DNA of 64,000 bases from Micromonospora parathelypteridis (GCF_014201145.1 NZ_JACHDP010000001.1:3038001-3102000), one strand, 5' to 3'; counted from the first letter of the stretch, positions 51,733 to 61,350 are shown. Notes: a model not told the origin generated them from the sequence alone. Translations and numbers: made by a program.

Positions 51733-52410
51733 ATGAACGAACGCCGGGTACTGGTGGTCGAGGACGAACGGACCATTGCCGAGTCCATCGCCGCCCGATT
51801 GAGGGCCGAGGGTTTCACGGTGCAGATCGCGGCGGACGGGCCGAGCGCCGTCGCGCAGTTCCACGCTGGGCAGCCGGATCTCGTCGTACTCGACGTGATG
51901 CTGCCGGGCTTCGACGGCCTGGAGGTGTGCCGCCGGATCCAGGCCGAACGGCCGGTGCCGGTGCTGATGCTCACGGCCCGCGACGACGAGAACGACCTGC
52001 TGGTGGGGCTCGCGGTCGGCGCGGACGACTACCTCACCAAGCCGTTCTCGATGCGGGAGCTGGCGGCCCGGGTGCACGTCCTGCTGCGGCGGGTGGAGCG
52101 GGCCGCCACCCCGACGCCGCCCGCCATCCGCCTCGGTGACATCGAGATCAACGAGGCCGAGCGGCGGGTCCGCCGGGACGGCACGGACGTGCACCTCACG
52201 CCGACCGAGTTCGACCTGCTGGTCCACCTCGCCGGGCGACCGCGCACGGTGCTCCCCCGGGAACGGCTGCTCGCCGACGTGTGGGGATGGGTCGACGGGA
52301 GCGGCACCCGCACGGTGGACAGCCACATCAAGGCGCTGCGCCGCAAGTTGGGCGCGGGCCTCATCCGTACCGTGCACGGTGTCGGCTACGCCCTGGAGCT
52401 GCCGTCATGA
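51733..52410 (+). CDS. OmpR/PhoB-family response regulator
   Basis: The 225-residue protein has a receiver (VVEDERTIAE, phospho-Asp in VVLDVMLPG, TKPFSMRELAARV) and an OmpR-type winged helix (LTPTEFDLLVHLAG, TRTVDSHIKALRRKLG). ATG 51733 starts 45 bases after the DnaA-box cluster, so DnaA could influence it. It overlaps the kinase gene by four bases (ATGA) and is the first of a three-gene operon. Confidence 0.9.
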   Translation: MNERRVLVVEDERTIAESIAARLRAEGFTVQIAADGPSAVAQFHAGQPDLVVLDVMLPGFDGLEVCRRIQAERPVPVLMLTARDDENDLLVGLAVGADDYLTKPFSMRELAARVHVLLRRVERAATPTPPAIRLGDIEINEAERRVRRDGTDVHLTPTEFDLLVHLAGRPRTVLPRERLLADVWGWVDGSGTRTVDSHIKALRRKLGAGLIRTVHGVGYALELPS

Positions 52411-53489
52411 CCGCCACCGTGCTCGCCCGACTGGACCGGGTGCTGGAGCTGCTGCCCCGCCCCCTGGACCCGGTGCGGTCCATCAAGCTGAAACTGGGCG
52501 TGCTGCTGGTCGCCAGCGGTGCGGCCGGGCTGGCCTACTTCTCGTACGGCATCGGCTGGCCGCCACCGGTGACCTCGGCGACCGCCATCGCCGTCGCCCT
52601 GCTGACGTCGCAGGTGCTCGCCCACGGCATGACCTCGCCGCTGCGGGACATGACGGCGGCCGCCGGTGCGATGGCCCGCGGTGACTACACCAGACGGGTA
52701 CGCGCCACCTCCCGCGACGAGGTCGGCGAGCTGGCTCAGGCGTTCAACAAGATGGCCGAGGATCTGCACGCCGCGGACCAGCGCCGACGCGAGCTGATCG
52801 CCAACGTCTCGCATGAGCTGCGTACGCCGATCACGGCGTTGCAGGGCGTGTTGGAGAACATGGTGGACGGGGTGGCCGACCCCGAACCGGCGGCGCTGCG
52901 GTCGGCGCTGGCCCAGACCGAACGGCTCGGGCACCTCGTCGCCGACCTGCTCGACCTGTCCCGCCTCGACGCCGGGGTGGTGCCGCTGCGGCGGGTACGC
53001 ATCGACGTGGGGGATTTCCTCGACGAGGCGGTGGAGCACGCCACCGCCAGCGCGTCCGGGGCCGGACTCGACGTGAAGTTCCAGCTCCGCGAGCTGCCGG
53101 CACCACTGACCGTCCACGCGGACCCGTGGCGGCTGCACCAGGTGTTCGCGAACCTGCTCGACAACGCGGCGCGACACAGCCCACCCGGCGGCATCGTCCG
53201 GTTGAGCGCGGAGGAACAGGGCGACGAACTCCGCTTCGAGGTGAGCGACGAGGGCCAGGGCATTCCGCCCGGCGAGCGTCTGCGGGTCTTCGAGCGGTTC
53301 ACTCGCGGCGATCGTTCGGCCGGCGGCGGGACCGGGCTCGGCCTGGCCATCGCCCGCTGGGTCGTCGAACTGCACGGCGGTCAGATCGGTGTCCTCGATC
53401 CCGCCAAACCGCACCGGGGTGATCGGCCCGGCTGCCGCATCCAGGTCACCATCCCCAGCGACGGGCCAGATCGGAAAGAGATCGCATGA
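52407..53489 (+). CDS. Membrane sensor histidine kinase
   Basis: The 360-residue kinase has two close N-terminal spans (about 28-70) and almost no extracytoplasmic loop. A HAMP domain, the HisKA box IANVSHELRTPITALQG, N box FANLLDNAARHS and G boxes SDEGQGI and GTGLGLAIA follow. The small sensor suggests it reads the membrane or its partner, the DUF4173 protein encoded next with a four-base overlap. Confidence 0.9.
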   Translation: MTATVLARLDRVLELLPRPLDPVRSIKLKLGVLLVASGAAGLAYFSYGIGWPPPVTSATAIAVALLTSQVLAHGMTSPLRDMTAAAGAMARGDYTRRVRATSRDEVGELAQAFNKMAEDLHAADQRRRELIANVSHELRTPITALQGVLENMVDGVADPEPAALRSALAQTERLGHLVADLLDLSRLDAGVVPLRRVRIDVGDFLDEAVEHATASASGAGLDVKFQLRELPAPLTVHADPWRLHQVFANLLDNAARHSPPGGIVRLSAEEQGDELRFEVSDEGQGIPPGERLRVFERFTRGDRSAGGGTGLGLAIARWVVELHGGQIGVLDPAKPHRGDRPGCRIQVTIPSDGPDRKEIA

Positions 53490-55195
53490 CCAGCCCTGGC
53501 ACCACCCCACTCCCAAGCAGCGGACCGCAGGTCCCCCCGACCGCCAAACCCGGGCCGAGCGGACCGCAGGTCCCCCCGACCGTCAGACCTGGCCCGGCCG
53601 GCCCACCGGCCGCCGGTCAGCCGCAACCGTGGCCGGCCGCACCGGCCCTGCCGAGGCCACCGTCGCTGATCCAGCGGCGCTGGCCAGGGCCGTCCGGCTC
53701 CGCCCGCCCGCTGGTCCTGGCGGCACTGACCGCGGCGGCGGTCCTCGGCGCCTCCGCGCTCACGACGATTCGTCCCGGCCTCGGCTGGCTGGTGGCCGCG
53801 CTGGCCGGCACCGCCGCCCTCGTCACCGCCGGCGTCGTCCGTGCCGGGACGTCGTCCCCGGCGACGGGCGTCACCGCGCCGGCGGCAGCCACCGCCCGTC
53901 CCGGTGCCACGGGGGCACCGGGGCGGGCGGCACAGGTCGCCTGGGCTGCCGCGACGGTCGCACTGGTCGCCGTCGGCACGGTCCGGGCCGCCGGCTGGCT
54001 CTTCGCCCTCTGCCTGGTCGCGGCGGCGGTGACCGGGACGCTCGCGGTGACCGGTGGGCGAAGCCCCCTCGGGATGCTGGTCGCCGCGACGCTGCCGCCG
54101 GCCGCGACGGTACGGTCGCTCCCCTGGGCGGTACGCGGACTGCGCGACACCCGCCCGGCGGGTTCGGGGATCGGGCTCGGGCGCATCCTGACCAGCTTGG
54201 CGATCTCCGCCGGCCTGCTGATGCTCTTCGGTCTGCTCTTCTCCTCCGCCGACGCCGTCTTCGCCGATCTGGTCACGGGCCTGCTGCCCGACATCTCACC
54301 GGCCGGTGTGGTCGGCTGGCTGATGCGTCTGCTGCTGATCGGCGGTGGGCTGCTCGGTGCCGCGTACCTGGTCAGCCGTCCCCCCGATCTGGAGGGCCTG
54401 CGCCCCGGGCCGTCCCGACCGGCCCACCGGCTGGAGTGGACCCTGCCACTGGTGTTGCTCGACGCCCTGTTCGCCGCGTTCGTGCTGGTCCAGTTGACGG
54501 TGTTGTTCGGCGGCGCGGGGCACGTGCTGCGCACGGCCAACCTCACCTACGCCGAGTACGCCCGCGGCGGGTTCTGGCAGTTGCTCGCCGTCACCGCGCT
54601 CACCCTGCTGGTGATCGCGATCGCCGCCCGCCGGGCACCGAAGGCCACCCGGGCCGACCGGCTGCTGGTCCGCGCGCTGCTCGGCACGCTCGCCGCGCTC
54701 AGCCTGGTGATCGTCGCCTCCGCGCTCTACCGGATGCAGGTCTACACCGACGCGTACGGCGCCACCCGCCTCAGGCTCTTCGTGACGACCGTCGAACTCT
54801 GGCTCGGGCTGCTCTTCGTCCTGGTCGGGGTGGCCGTGGTGCGGCTGCGCGCCGCCTGGCTGCCCCGGCTGGTGATCGGCACGGCGGTTCTGGCGCTACT
54901 CGGGTTGGCCCTGGTCAACCCCGATCGGTTGATCGCCGAGCGGAACGTCGACCGGTACCTGGAGACCGGCCGGTTGGACGTCAGCTACCTGTCCGGGCTG
55001 TCGGCTGACGCCGTACCGGCCCTGGCACGGCTGCCGGAGCCGATGCGCATCTGCGCGCTGGGGCAGATCGCCGCCGAGCTGCCCCGGGACGGTCTCTGGG
55101 CGACGAACCTCGGCCGGGAGCAGGCCCGCCGGAAGCTCGACACGATCCCGCTGACCGGCAGCGCGACGGGCTGTCTCGATCTGCGGGGATGGTGA
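53486..55195 (+). CDS. Polytopic membrane protein with DUF4173-like domain
   Basis: The 569-residue protein has a proline-rich cytosolic tail (about 1-65), with a 13-residue repeat (SGPQVPPTAKPGP / SGPQVPPTVRPGP), and about 12 spans carrying DUF4173 features (TYAEYARGGFWQLLAV). A soluble C-terminal domain (about 480-569) follows. The function is unknown. The ATGA overlap with the kinase gene shows it belongs to the two-component operon and may act as co-sensor or target. Confidence 0.7.
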   Translation: MTSPGTTPLPSSGPQVPPTAKPGPSGPQVPPTVRPGPAGPPAAGQPQPWPAAPALPRPPSLIQRRWPGPSGSARPLVLAALTAAAVLGASALTTIRPGLGWLVAALAGTAALVTAGVVRAGTSSPATGVTAPAAATARPGATGAPGRAAQVAWAAATVALVAVGTVRAAGWLFALCLVAAAVTGTLAVTGGRSPLGMLVAATLPPAATVRSLPWAVRGLRDTRPAGSGIGLGRILTSLAISAGLLMLFGLLFSSADAVFADLVTGLLPDISPAGVVGWLMRLLLIGGGLLGAAYLVSRPPDLEGLRPGPSRPAHRLEWTLPLVLLDALFAAFVLVQLTVLFGGAGHVLRTANLTYAEYARGGFWQLLAVTALTLLVIAIAARRAPKATRADRLLVRALLGTLAALSLVIVASALYRMQVYTDAYGATRLRLFVTTVELWLGLLFVLVGVAVVRLRAAWLPRLVIGTAVLALLGLALVNPDRLIAERNVDRYLETGRLDVSYLSGLSADAVPALARLPEPMRICALGQIAAELPRDGLWATNLGREQARRKLDTIPLTGSATGCLDLRGW

Positions 55196-55205
55196 GCGGG
55201 AACGC

Positions 55206-55233
55206 TTGACAATCCCGCACGGCGGGCAAGACT
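55206..55233 (+). promoter_or_regulatory. Promoter of the DUF485/symporter module
   Basis: TTGACA (55206-55211), 16 bp, then AAGACT (55228-55233) ending six bases before the GTG 55240, i.e. a leaderless arrangement. Confidence 0.55.
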
Positions 55234-55239
55234 GCCGGG

Positions 55240-55653
55240 GTGGCCAAGCAACTCCCTGACGTGGGGTCGGGCGATGCGGTACCGCCGCCCCGGCGGGCCC
55301 GGATCGTGCTGGCCGAGATCACCCGGCAGGACACACGCGCCGAGCGGACCCGCGCCGAGTTGGCCCAGCAGACGCAGGTCGGCGAGGCGCTGGTCCGTGG
55401 CCTGGTCCGGGCCCAGCTCGCGCTGGCGCTGCGGCTGTCCCTGGTGGTGGTCATCGGGTTGGGCGGGCTGCCCTGGCTGTTCGCCATCGCACCGTCGCTC
55501 GGCCGGACCACCGTGGCCGGCGTCAACCTGCCGTGGCTGCTGCTCGGGGTGGCCTCCTTCCCGTTCCTGATCGGGGTGGGCTGGGCGTACGTGCGGCTGG
55601 CCGAGCGCAACGAACAGGACTTCACCGATCTGGTGCAACGGCCGGAGCGCTGA
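55240..55653 (+). CDS. DUF485-like small membrane partner of a sodium/solute symporter
   Basis: The 137-residue protein has a long helical N-terminus (about 15-60) and two spans (about 65-88, 95-118). The closing FLIGVGWAYVRLAERNEQDF is like the C-terminus of DUF485 proteins. These short proteins are encoded beside acetate/pyruvate SSS transporters. It lies one base before the transporter gene. Start is GTG 55240 with the leaderless promoter 55206-55233. Confidence 0.7.
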   Translation: MAKQLPDVGSGDAVPPPRRARIVLAEITRQDTRAERTRAELAQQTQVGEALVRGLVRAQLALALRLSLVVVIGLGGLPWLFAIAPSLGRTTVAGVNLPWLLLGVASFPFLIGVGWAYVRLAERNEQDFTDLVQRPER

Positions 55654-55654
55654 G

Positions 55655-57295
55655 GTGGGCAACAACTTCGTGGTCCCGGCCATCGTCGCGGTCACCCTGG
55701 TCACCGTCGGGATCGGCTTCTACGGGCTGCGGCTGGCCCGGACCACGTCCGATTTCCTGGTGGCGTCGCGGGCGGTCAGTCCGACCTGGAACGCCGCCGC
55801 CATCGGCGGGGAGTACCTGTCGGCGGCGAGCTTCCTCGGCATCGCCGGGCTGGTCCTCAAGTACGGCGTGGACGTGCTCTGGTATCCGGTCGGGTTCGCC
55901 GCCGGCTACCTGGCTCTGCTGCTCTTCGTGGCCGCGCCGCTGCGCCGCTCCGGCGCGTTCACCCTGCCCGACTTCTGTGAGCTGCGGCTGGGGTCCCGCC
56001 GGCTCCGCATCCTGGCCACCGCCTTCGTGATCTTCATCGGTTGGTTGTACCTGGTGCCGCAACTCCAGGGCGCCGGGCTCACCCTGGCCACGGTGGCCGG
56101 CTCCCCGTACCCGCTCGGTGCCCTGCTGGTGGCGGCCGTGGTCACCGCCAACGTGGCGCTGGGCGGGATGCGGGCCATCACCTTCGTGCAGGCGTTCCAG
56201 TACTGGCTCAAGTTGACCGCACTCGCCGTACCGGTGATTTTCCTGGCGCTGCAGTGGCAGGCCGACGGTCGTCCGGCGGTGACCCCGCCCGACGGGCCGA
56301 CGTTCCGGGTCGCGACCACCGTCGTGGTCGAGCACCGCGCGACCCTCACCCTGCCCGACGGCGACATCCGGGAGGTACGCCCCGGCGACGAATTGACCTT
56401 CGCCGCAGGCGACCCGGTGCCGGAAGTGTCCGGAGTGGCCACCGACGCCAGCGACTGGCTGCTGCCCAGCGCGGCGGGCAACGACGACCGGGGGCTGTTC
56501 GCCACGTACTCGTTGATCCTGGCCACGTTCCTGGGCACCATGGGCCTGCCGCACGTGCTGGTCCGCTTCTACACCAACCCGGACGGCGCGGCGGCGCGCC
56601 GGACCACCCTGGTCGTGCTGGCCCTGGTCGGGGCCTTCTACCTGCTGCCCACCCTGTACGGGGTGCTCGGCCGGATCTACACGCCGCAACTGCTGATCAG
56701 CGGGCAGACCGACGCGGTGGTGGTGTTGCTGCCCGGTGCGGCCCTCGGCGACGGGACACTCGGGCGACTGCTCGCGGCGCTGGTCTCGGCGGGCGCGTTC
56801 GCGGCCTTCCTCTCCACCTCGTCCGGGCTGCTGACCAGCGTCGCCGGCGTGATCTCGACGGACGTGCTCGGCCGGGGCTCGGTACGCGGCTTCCGGCTCG
56901 CCACGGTGATCGCCGGAGCGGTGCCGACGGTGCTGGCGCTGCACGTATCCGGACTGGACGTCTCGCAGGTCGTCGGGTTGGCCTTCGCGGTTGCCGCGTC
57001 GAGTTTCTGCCCGCTGCTGGTGCTCGGAATCTGGTGGCGTGGGCTGACCGACGTGGGCGCCGCCGCCGGCGTCGTGGTCGGCGGCGGGGCGGCGATCGGG
57101 GCGGTGCTGGTCACCGTGCTCGGACCACCGCTGTCCGGCTGGCCGGCCACGCTCACCTCACAGCCGGCGGCCTGGACGGTGCCACTGGCCTTCACCGTGA
57201 TGGTCGCGGTGTCGATCGCCACCCGTCGCCGCGCTCCCGCCGACGTCGCGGCCACCATGCTCCGTCTGCACACCCCCGAGGCCCTTCGCCTGTAG
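55655..57295 (+). CDS. Sodium/solute symporter (SSS) family, ActP-like
   Basis: The 546-residue transporter has about 13 spans. It has the ActP-like opening FLVASRAVSPTWNAAAIGGEYLSAASFLGIAGL (in parts), the HVLVRFYTNPDGAAARR loop and AAFLSTSSGLLTSVAGVIS, the Na+-site region. A ~65-residue extracytoplasmic insertion lies at about 205-270. It likely imports acetate or a related monocarboxylate with Na+. The GTG start is one base after the DUF485 gene. Confidence 0.85.
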   Translation: MGNNFVVPAIVAVTLVTVGIGFYGLRLARTTSDFLVASRAVSPTWNAAAIGGEYLSAASFLGIAGLVLKYGVDVLWYPVGFAAGYLALLLFVAAPLRRSGAFTLPDFCELRLGSRRLRILATAFVIFIGWLYLVPQLQGAGLTLATVAGSPYPLGALLVAAVVTANVALGGMRAITFVQAFQYWLKLTALAVPVIFLALQWQADGRPAVTPPDGPTFRVATTVVVEHRATLTLPDGDIREVRPGDELTFAAGDPVPEVSGVATDASDWLLPSAAGNDDRGLFATYSLILATFLGTMGLPHVLVRFYTNPDGAAARRTTLVVLALVGAFYLLPTLYGVLGRIYTPQLLISGQTDAVVVLLPGAALGDGTLGRLLAALVSAGAFAAFLSTSSGLLTSVAGVISTDVLGRGSVRGFRLATVIAGAVPTVLALHVSGLDVSQVVGLAFAVAASSFCPLLVLGIWWRGLTDVGAAAGVVVGGGAAIGAVLVTVLGPPLSGWPATLTSQPAAWTVPLAFTVMVAVSIATRRRAPADVAATMLRLHTPEALRL

Positions 57296-57396
57296 TCGTC
57301 TCAAGGCCGAGCCGATCGGCCGTCCGCCTTGGGGATGATCGCGAATCCACCCGCTGCGGGAGGGCGCAACGAGCGACCGGCGGTTAACGTCGGCTC

Positions 57397-58161
57397 ATGA
57401 CTGTTGAGCACCCCGCGCTCGCACTGCGTGGCCTGGCCAAGCGGTTCGACGGGACGATCGCGGTGGCCGGCGTCGACCTCGACGTCCCCGCCGGTTCCTT
57501 CTACGGCCTGCTCGGCCCGAACGGCGCCGGCAAGACCACGACCCTGTCGATGGCGGTCGGGCTGTTGCGGCCGGACGCCGGTTCGGCCTGGGTGCTCGGG
57601 CACGACGTGTGGCAGGACCCGCTCGCCGCGAAACGGCTGCTCGGTGTGATGCCCGACGGGGTCCGGCTGTTCGATCGGCTGACCGGGGCGGAGTTGCTGG
57701 CGTACAACGGGTTGCTGCGCGGGATGGACCCGGCGGTGGTCGACCAGCGGGCCGCCGAGCTGCTCGACGTGCTGGCGCTCGGCGACGCCGGCCGGACGCT
57801 GGTGGTGGACTACTCGGCGGGCATGAAGAAGAAGATCGGCCTGGCCTGCGCGCTGCTGCACGGTCCGAAGCTGTTGGTGCTGGACGAGCCGTTCGAGGCG
57901 GTCGACCCGGTCTCCGCCGCGCTGATCCGGGACATCCTCACCCGCTACGCGGCCGGCGGCGGCACGGTGGTCTTCTCCAGTCACGTGATGGAGGTCGTCG
58001 AACGGCTCTGCTCGCACGTGGCGATCCTGGCCGGGGGCGTCATCAAGCGGGTCGGGACGATCGGCGAGGTCCGCGGCGACCGCTCGTTGGAGCAGGTCTT
58101 CGTCGAGGTGGTCGGCGGGCGCACCGCAACCGGCGAGGAGCTGTCGTGGCTGTCCCAGTGA
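57397..58161 (+). CDS. ABC transporter ATP-binding protein
   Basis: The 254-residue ATPase has Walker A GPNGAGKTTTL, a signature YSAGMKKK in place of the usual LSGGQ, Walker B LLVLDEPFEAVDP and the H-loop SSHVME. It forms a two-gene exporter with the permease, whose start overlaps its 3' end. The substrate is unknown; such ABC-2-type exporters move lipids, drugs or peptides. Confidence 0.9.
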   Translation: MTVEHPALALRGLAKRFDGTIAVAGVDLDVPAGSFYGLLGPNGAGKTTTLSMAVGLLRPDAGSAWVLGHDVWQDPLAAKRLLGVMPDGVRLFDRLTGAELLAYNGLLRGMDPAVVDQRAAELLDVLALGDAGRTLVVDYSAGMKKKIGLACALLHGPKLLVLDEPFEAVDPVSAALIRDILTRYAAGGGTVVFSSHVMEVVERLCSHVAILAGGVIKRVGTIGEVRGDRSLEQVFVEVVGGRTATGEELSWLSQ

Positions 58162-59849
58162 GCGTGGACGCCACGCCCGCCGCTCCGGTGCGCGCGGTCT
58201 CCGCCCGGCACTTCGTCCGGCTCAAGCTGCGGGTGATGGGCAACAGTTTCCGGGGCCAGGGCTGGCGGATCGCCATGTTCATCGGTGGCGCGGTCCTGGG
58301 GCTCTGGTTCGCCGTCAGTGGCTTCTTCCTCTTCGCCGCACCCGGTCTGGCGGGCGACGGCCAGTACGCCGTGCTGATCGCCGCGGCCGGCGGCGGACTG
58401 CTGGTGCTCGCTTGGCTGCTGCTGCCGCTGGTCTTCTTCGGGGTGGACGAGACACTGGATCCGGCCCGGTTCGCGCTGCTGCCGCTGCCCCGCCGCACGC
58501 TGGTGACCGGCCTGTTCGTCGCGGCCCTCGTCAGTGTGCCGGTGCTGGCGGTGCTCATCGCGACGTTCGGGCTGGTGCTGACCGCCTGGTCGTTGGGCGG
58601 CTGGTCGGCGGGGTTGGTCGCCGTCGTCGGCGTGGTCGCCGGGCTGTTGCTCTGTGTGGCCGCCAGCCGGGCGGTAACCAGCGCCTTCGCCACCATGTTG
58701 CGGTCCCGGCGGGTCCGCGACCTGGCGGCCGTGCTGTTGGCGGTGACCGCCGCGCTGATCGGCCCGTTGCAGGTGTTCGGCCTCGCCGCGCTGCGCGAGG
58801 CGGACTGGACCCGGCTGACCGGCATGGCGACCGTGATCGGCTGGACGCCACTCGGCGCTCCCTGGACCGTCGGCATCGACGTGGCCCAGGGCCGGGTCTG
58901 GGCCGCACCGGTCAAGTTGCTGATCACGGTGGTGGCGCTCGGCGCCCTGCTCGCCTGGTGGTCCCGGTCGCTTGAGTCGGCGATGGTCGGGGCGGCGAGC
59001 GCCGGCAAGGCCCCGGCACGGCGCGGAGTTACCGGCGGGGCCGTCGCCCAATTGTTTCCTCGGGTCGCCGGCTGGGCCCGCCGGGACCAGTTCGGTGCCA
59101 TCGTCGCCCGGGAGGCCCGTTACTGGTGGCGGGACGCTCGGCGCCGAGCCAACCTGATCACGATCGCGGTGGTCGGCATCTTCGTGCCAGTGATGATCAA
59201 CGTTACTGGCGGGGACTTCGCGGCCATGGAAGACGAGGGGTTGACGGCGGCTGCCAGCGACAGCTCACCGGTCGTGGTCACCATCTCGATGGTCTTCGTG
59301 GGCGTGCTGGCCGCGGTCACCCTGGCCAACCAGTTCGGCTTCGACGGCAGCGCGTACGCCGCGAACGTGGTGGCCGGGGTGCCCGGCCGGGTCGAGCTGC
59401 GGGCCCGGATGACGGCCTTCTCGCTGTACGTGCTGCCGATGCTGGCGGTCGTCGCGGTGCTGCTGTCGTTGCTGCTCGGCCGACCGGGTTGGATCGGGCT
59501 CACCATCGGCAGCCTGGTCGCCACCTACGGTGCCGGGCTGGCGGTGAACAGCCTGGTGTCGGTGCTCGGGGCGTACTCGCTGCCGGAGACGAGCAACCCG
59601 TTCGCGATGAACAGCGGTGCCGGCATGGCGAAGGGGTTGCTCACCCTGCTGTCCATGGTCGTCTCCGCGGTCGTCGCGGTGCCGATGGTGGTGGCCGCGG
59701 CGCTGCTCGGTGACGCCTGGCTCTGGCTGGCTCTCCCGGTCGGCGCGGCGTACGGGCTGGGCGCGGCGCTGCTGGGCGCCTACCTGGCCGGTGACGTGCT
59801 GGACCGGCGTCAGCCGGAGCTGCTGGCCACGGTCACGCCGCGCCGCTGA
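58146..59849 (+). CDS. ABC-2-like transporter permease
   Basis: The 567-residue integral membrane protein has about 12 spans in two halves joined by a cytosolic stretch (about 300-335) that ends REARYWWRDARRRANL. It pairs with the ATPase encoded upstream. GTG 58146 lies seven or so bases after GAGGAG and overlaps the ATPase gene by 16 bases. Confidence 0.8.
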   Translation: MAVPVSVDATPAAPVRAVSARHFVRLKLRVMGNSFRGQGWRIAMFIGGAVLGLWFAVSGFFLFAAPGLAGDGQYAVLIAAAGGGLLVLAWLLLPLVFFGVDETLDPARFALLPLPRRTLVTGLFVAALVSVPVLAVLIATFGLVLTAWSLGGWSAGLVAVVGVVAGLLLCVAASRAVTSAFATMLRSRRVRDLAAVLLAVTAALIGPLQVFGLAALREADWTRLTGMATVIGWTPLGAPWTVGIDVAQGRVWAAPVKLLITVVALGALLAWWSRSLESAMVGAASAGKAPARRGVTGGAVAQLFPRVAGWARRDQFGAIVAREARYWWRDARRRANLITIAVVGIFVPVMINVTGGDFAAMEDEGLTAAASDSSPVVVTISMVFVGVLAAVTLANQFGFDGSAYAANVVAGVPGRVELRARMTAFSLYVLPMLAVVAVLLSLLLGRPGWIGLTIGSLVATYGAGLAVNSLVSVLGAYSLPETSNPFAMNSGAGMAKGLLTLLSMVVSAVVAVPMVVAAALLGDAWLWLALPVGAAYGLGAALLGAYLAGDVLDRRQPELLATVTPRR

Positions 59850-59933
59850 GGCGCGTCCCGCCTGGCCGAACGCCGGTCGGGGGCACCTGTCCCTCGTTAT
59901 GGTGCGAGCAGTCGGGACGAGGGGGCGGTCGGC

Positions 59934-60836
59934 ATGGGCTCGCAGACGCGTTACCGCAGCATCGTCGTCGACGGGCGCTCCGTCTTCTACCGGGAGGCGG
60001 GCGCACCGGATGCCCCCGTGCTGCTGCTCCTGCACGGTTTCCCGTCCTCGTCGCGAATGTTCGAAACGCTGCTGGACCGGCTCGCCGACCAGTTCCGGCT
60101 GATCGCGCCGGACTACCCCGGTTTCGGGCACAGTGACGCCCCGGATCCCCAAAGCTTCCCGTACACCTTCGACCGGATCGCCGGCACGATGTCGAACTTC
60201 GCCGCGGCCGTCGGGGTCGAGCAGTATCTGCTCTACGTGCAGGACTACGGCGGGCCGGTGGGGTTCCGGATGGCGCTCGCCGATCCGGGCCGACTGCGCG
60301 GGCTGATGGTGCAGAACGCGGTCGCACACGACGCAGGGCTGGGCCCGCTCTGGGCTGTCCGCCGAGCTTTCTGGCAGGACCGTGCCGGGCACGAGGCGGC
60401 GATCCGGGAGAACGTCCTATCCCTGGCGGCGATCCGTGCCCGGCACGTCGGCAACGATCCGGACCCGGAGCGGTACGACCCAGACCTGTGGGTCGACGAG
60501 CACGCCTTCCTCAGTCGTCCCGGAGTTATCGAGCAACAACTCGACCTGCAGTACGACTACCGGACCAACGTCGCCTCGTACCCGGCCTGGCAGGACTGGC
60601 TCCGCCGGACCCAGCCGCCGCTGCTGGTCGTCTGGGGTCGCCATGACACCTCGTTCGAGATCACCGAACCCGAGGCGTACCGCTCCGACGTGCCGGGGGC
60701 GGAGGTGCACCTGCTCGACGGTGGGCACTTCGTGCTCGACACGCGACCGGATGAGGTGGCCGCCCTGGTCCGGGCCTTCGCCGGTCGGATCCTGGAGGCC
60801 GGGCGGTGGGGTCACAATGTTTCACGTGAATCATGA
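59934..60836 (+). CDS. Alpha/beta hydrolase, haloalkane-dehalogenase/epoxide-hydrolase-like
   Basis: The 300-residue enzyme has the oxyanion HGFPSSSRM, the nucleophile elbow VQDYGGPVG with Asp rather than Ser, and the catalytic His in DGGHFVLD. Asp nucleophiles mark epoxide hydrolases, haloalkane and fluoroacetate dehalogenases; which one cannot be told. The next gene, a flavin reductase, starts within its 3' end. Confidence 0.85.
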   Translation: MGSQTRYRSIVVDGRSVFYREAGAPDAPVLLLLHGFPSSSRMFETLLDRLADQFRLIAPDYPGFGHSDAPDPQSFPYTFDRIAGTMSNFAAAVGVEQYLLYVQDYGGPVGFRMALADPGRLRGLMVQNAVAHDAGLGPLWAVRRAFWQDRAGHEAAIRENVLSLAAIRARHVGNDPDPERYDPDLWVDEHAFLSRPGVIEQQLDLQYDYRTNVASYPAWQDWLRRTQPPLLVVWGRHDTSFEITEPEAYRSDVPGAEVHLLDGGHFVLDTRPDEVAALVRAFAGRILEAGRWGHNVSRES

Positions 60837-61350
60837 GCCGGGCGCCGAGATCCATCACACCGATCCGTTCGCGGTGCCGAGCGGGCAGCGGTCGCCGGTA
60901 CGCCGACTACGCGGTCGGCTCGCCGCCCCGGTGACCCTCTGGACGACGCCCGGCCCGGCCGGGCTGACGGTGTCGTCCACGCTTGTCGCCGAAGGGGAAC
61001 CGGACCGGCTGCTCGGGCTGATCGACCCGGAGTCCGATTTCTGGGCGGCAGCGGACGAGGCGGGCCGGTTCGCGGTCACGCCGCTCGGTCCGTCGCACCG
61101 GCAGCTCGCTGATCGGTTCGCCGGCCTCTTTCCCGCTCCGGGCGGGCTCTTCGCCACCGGGGAGTGGCGGGAAACGCCCTACGGACCGGCCCCGGCGGAC
61201 GCCGGTGGCTGGGCCGGATGCCGACTGGACAGCGCCCGGGAGTACGGCTGGGGCCTGCTGGTGGAGGCCACCATCGAGACGGTCAACCTGGCCGAGGAGG
61301 CCGCTCCACTGCTGCACTACCGCGGTCGGTACCACGAACTGCCGTCCTGA
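60817..61350 (+). CDS. Flavin-reductase-like FMN-binding protein
   Basis: The 177-residue protein has the flavin-reductase-domain elements RRLRGRLAAPVTLWTTPG, VSSTLVAEGEPDRLLGLIDP and the GEWRETPYGPAPADAG loop. It binds FMN and reduces flavins with NAD(P)H, or acts as a bare flavoprotein. It starts at ATG 60817, overlapping the hydrolase by 20 bases, and its first codons contain the parS-like site. Confidence 0.75.
   Translation: MFHVNHEPGAEIHHTDPFAVPSGQRSPVRRLRGRLAAPVTLWTTPGPAGLTVSSTLVAEGEPDRLLGLIDPESDFWAAADEAGRFAVTPLGPSHRQLADRFAGLFPAPGGLFATGEWRETPYGPAPADAGGWAGCRLDSAREYGWGLLVEATIETVNLAEEAAPLLHYRGRYHELPS
60818..60833. other. parS-like ParB-binding site
   Basis: TGTTTCACGTGAATCA matches the parS consensus TGTTTCACGTGAAACA at 15 of 16 positions (T for A at position 14). 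It lies across the start of the flavin-reductase gene. ParB-parS sites cluster around oriC in actinobacteria and anchor chromosome segregation. Confidence 0.65.

Noticed and set aside
57301..57396. Terminator in the gap before the ABC transporter genes
   Set aside because: Only short, interrupted arms (CAAGGC/GCCTTG around CCGATCGG) can be found; too weak to call.
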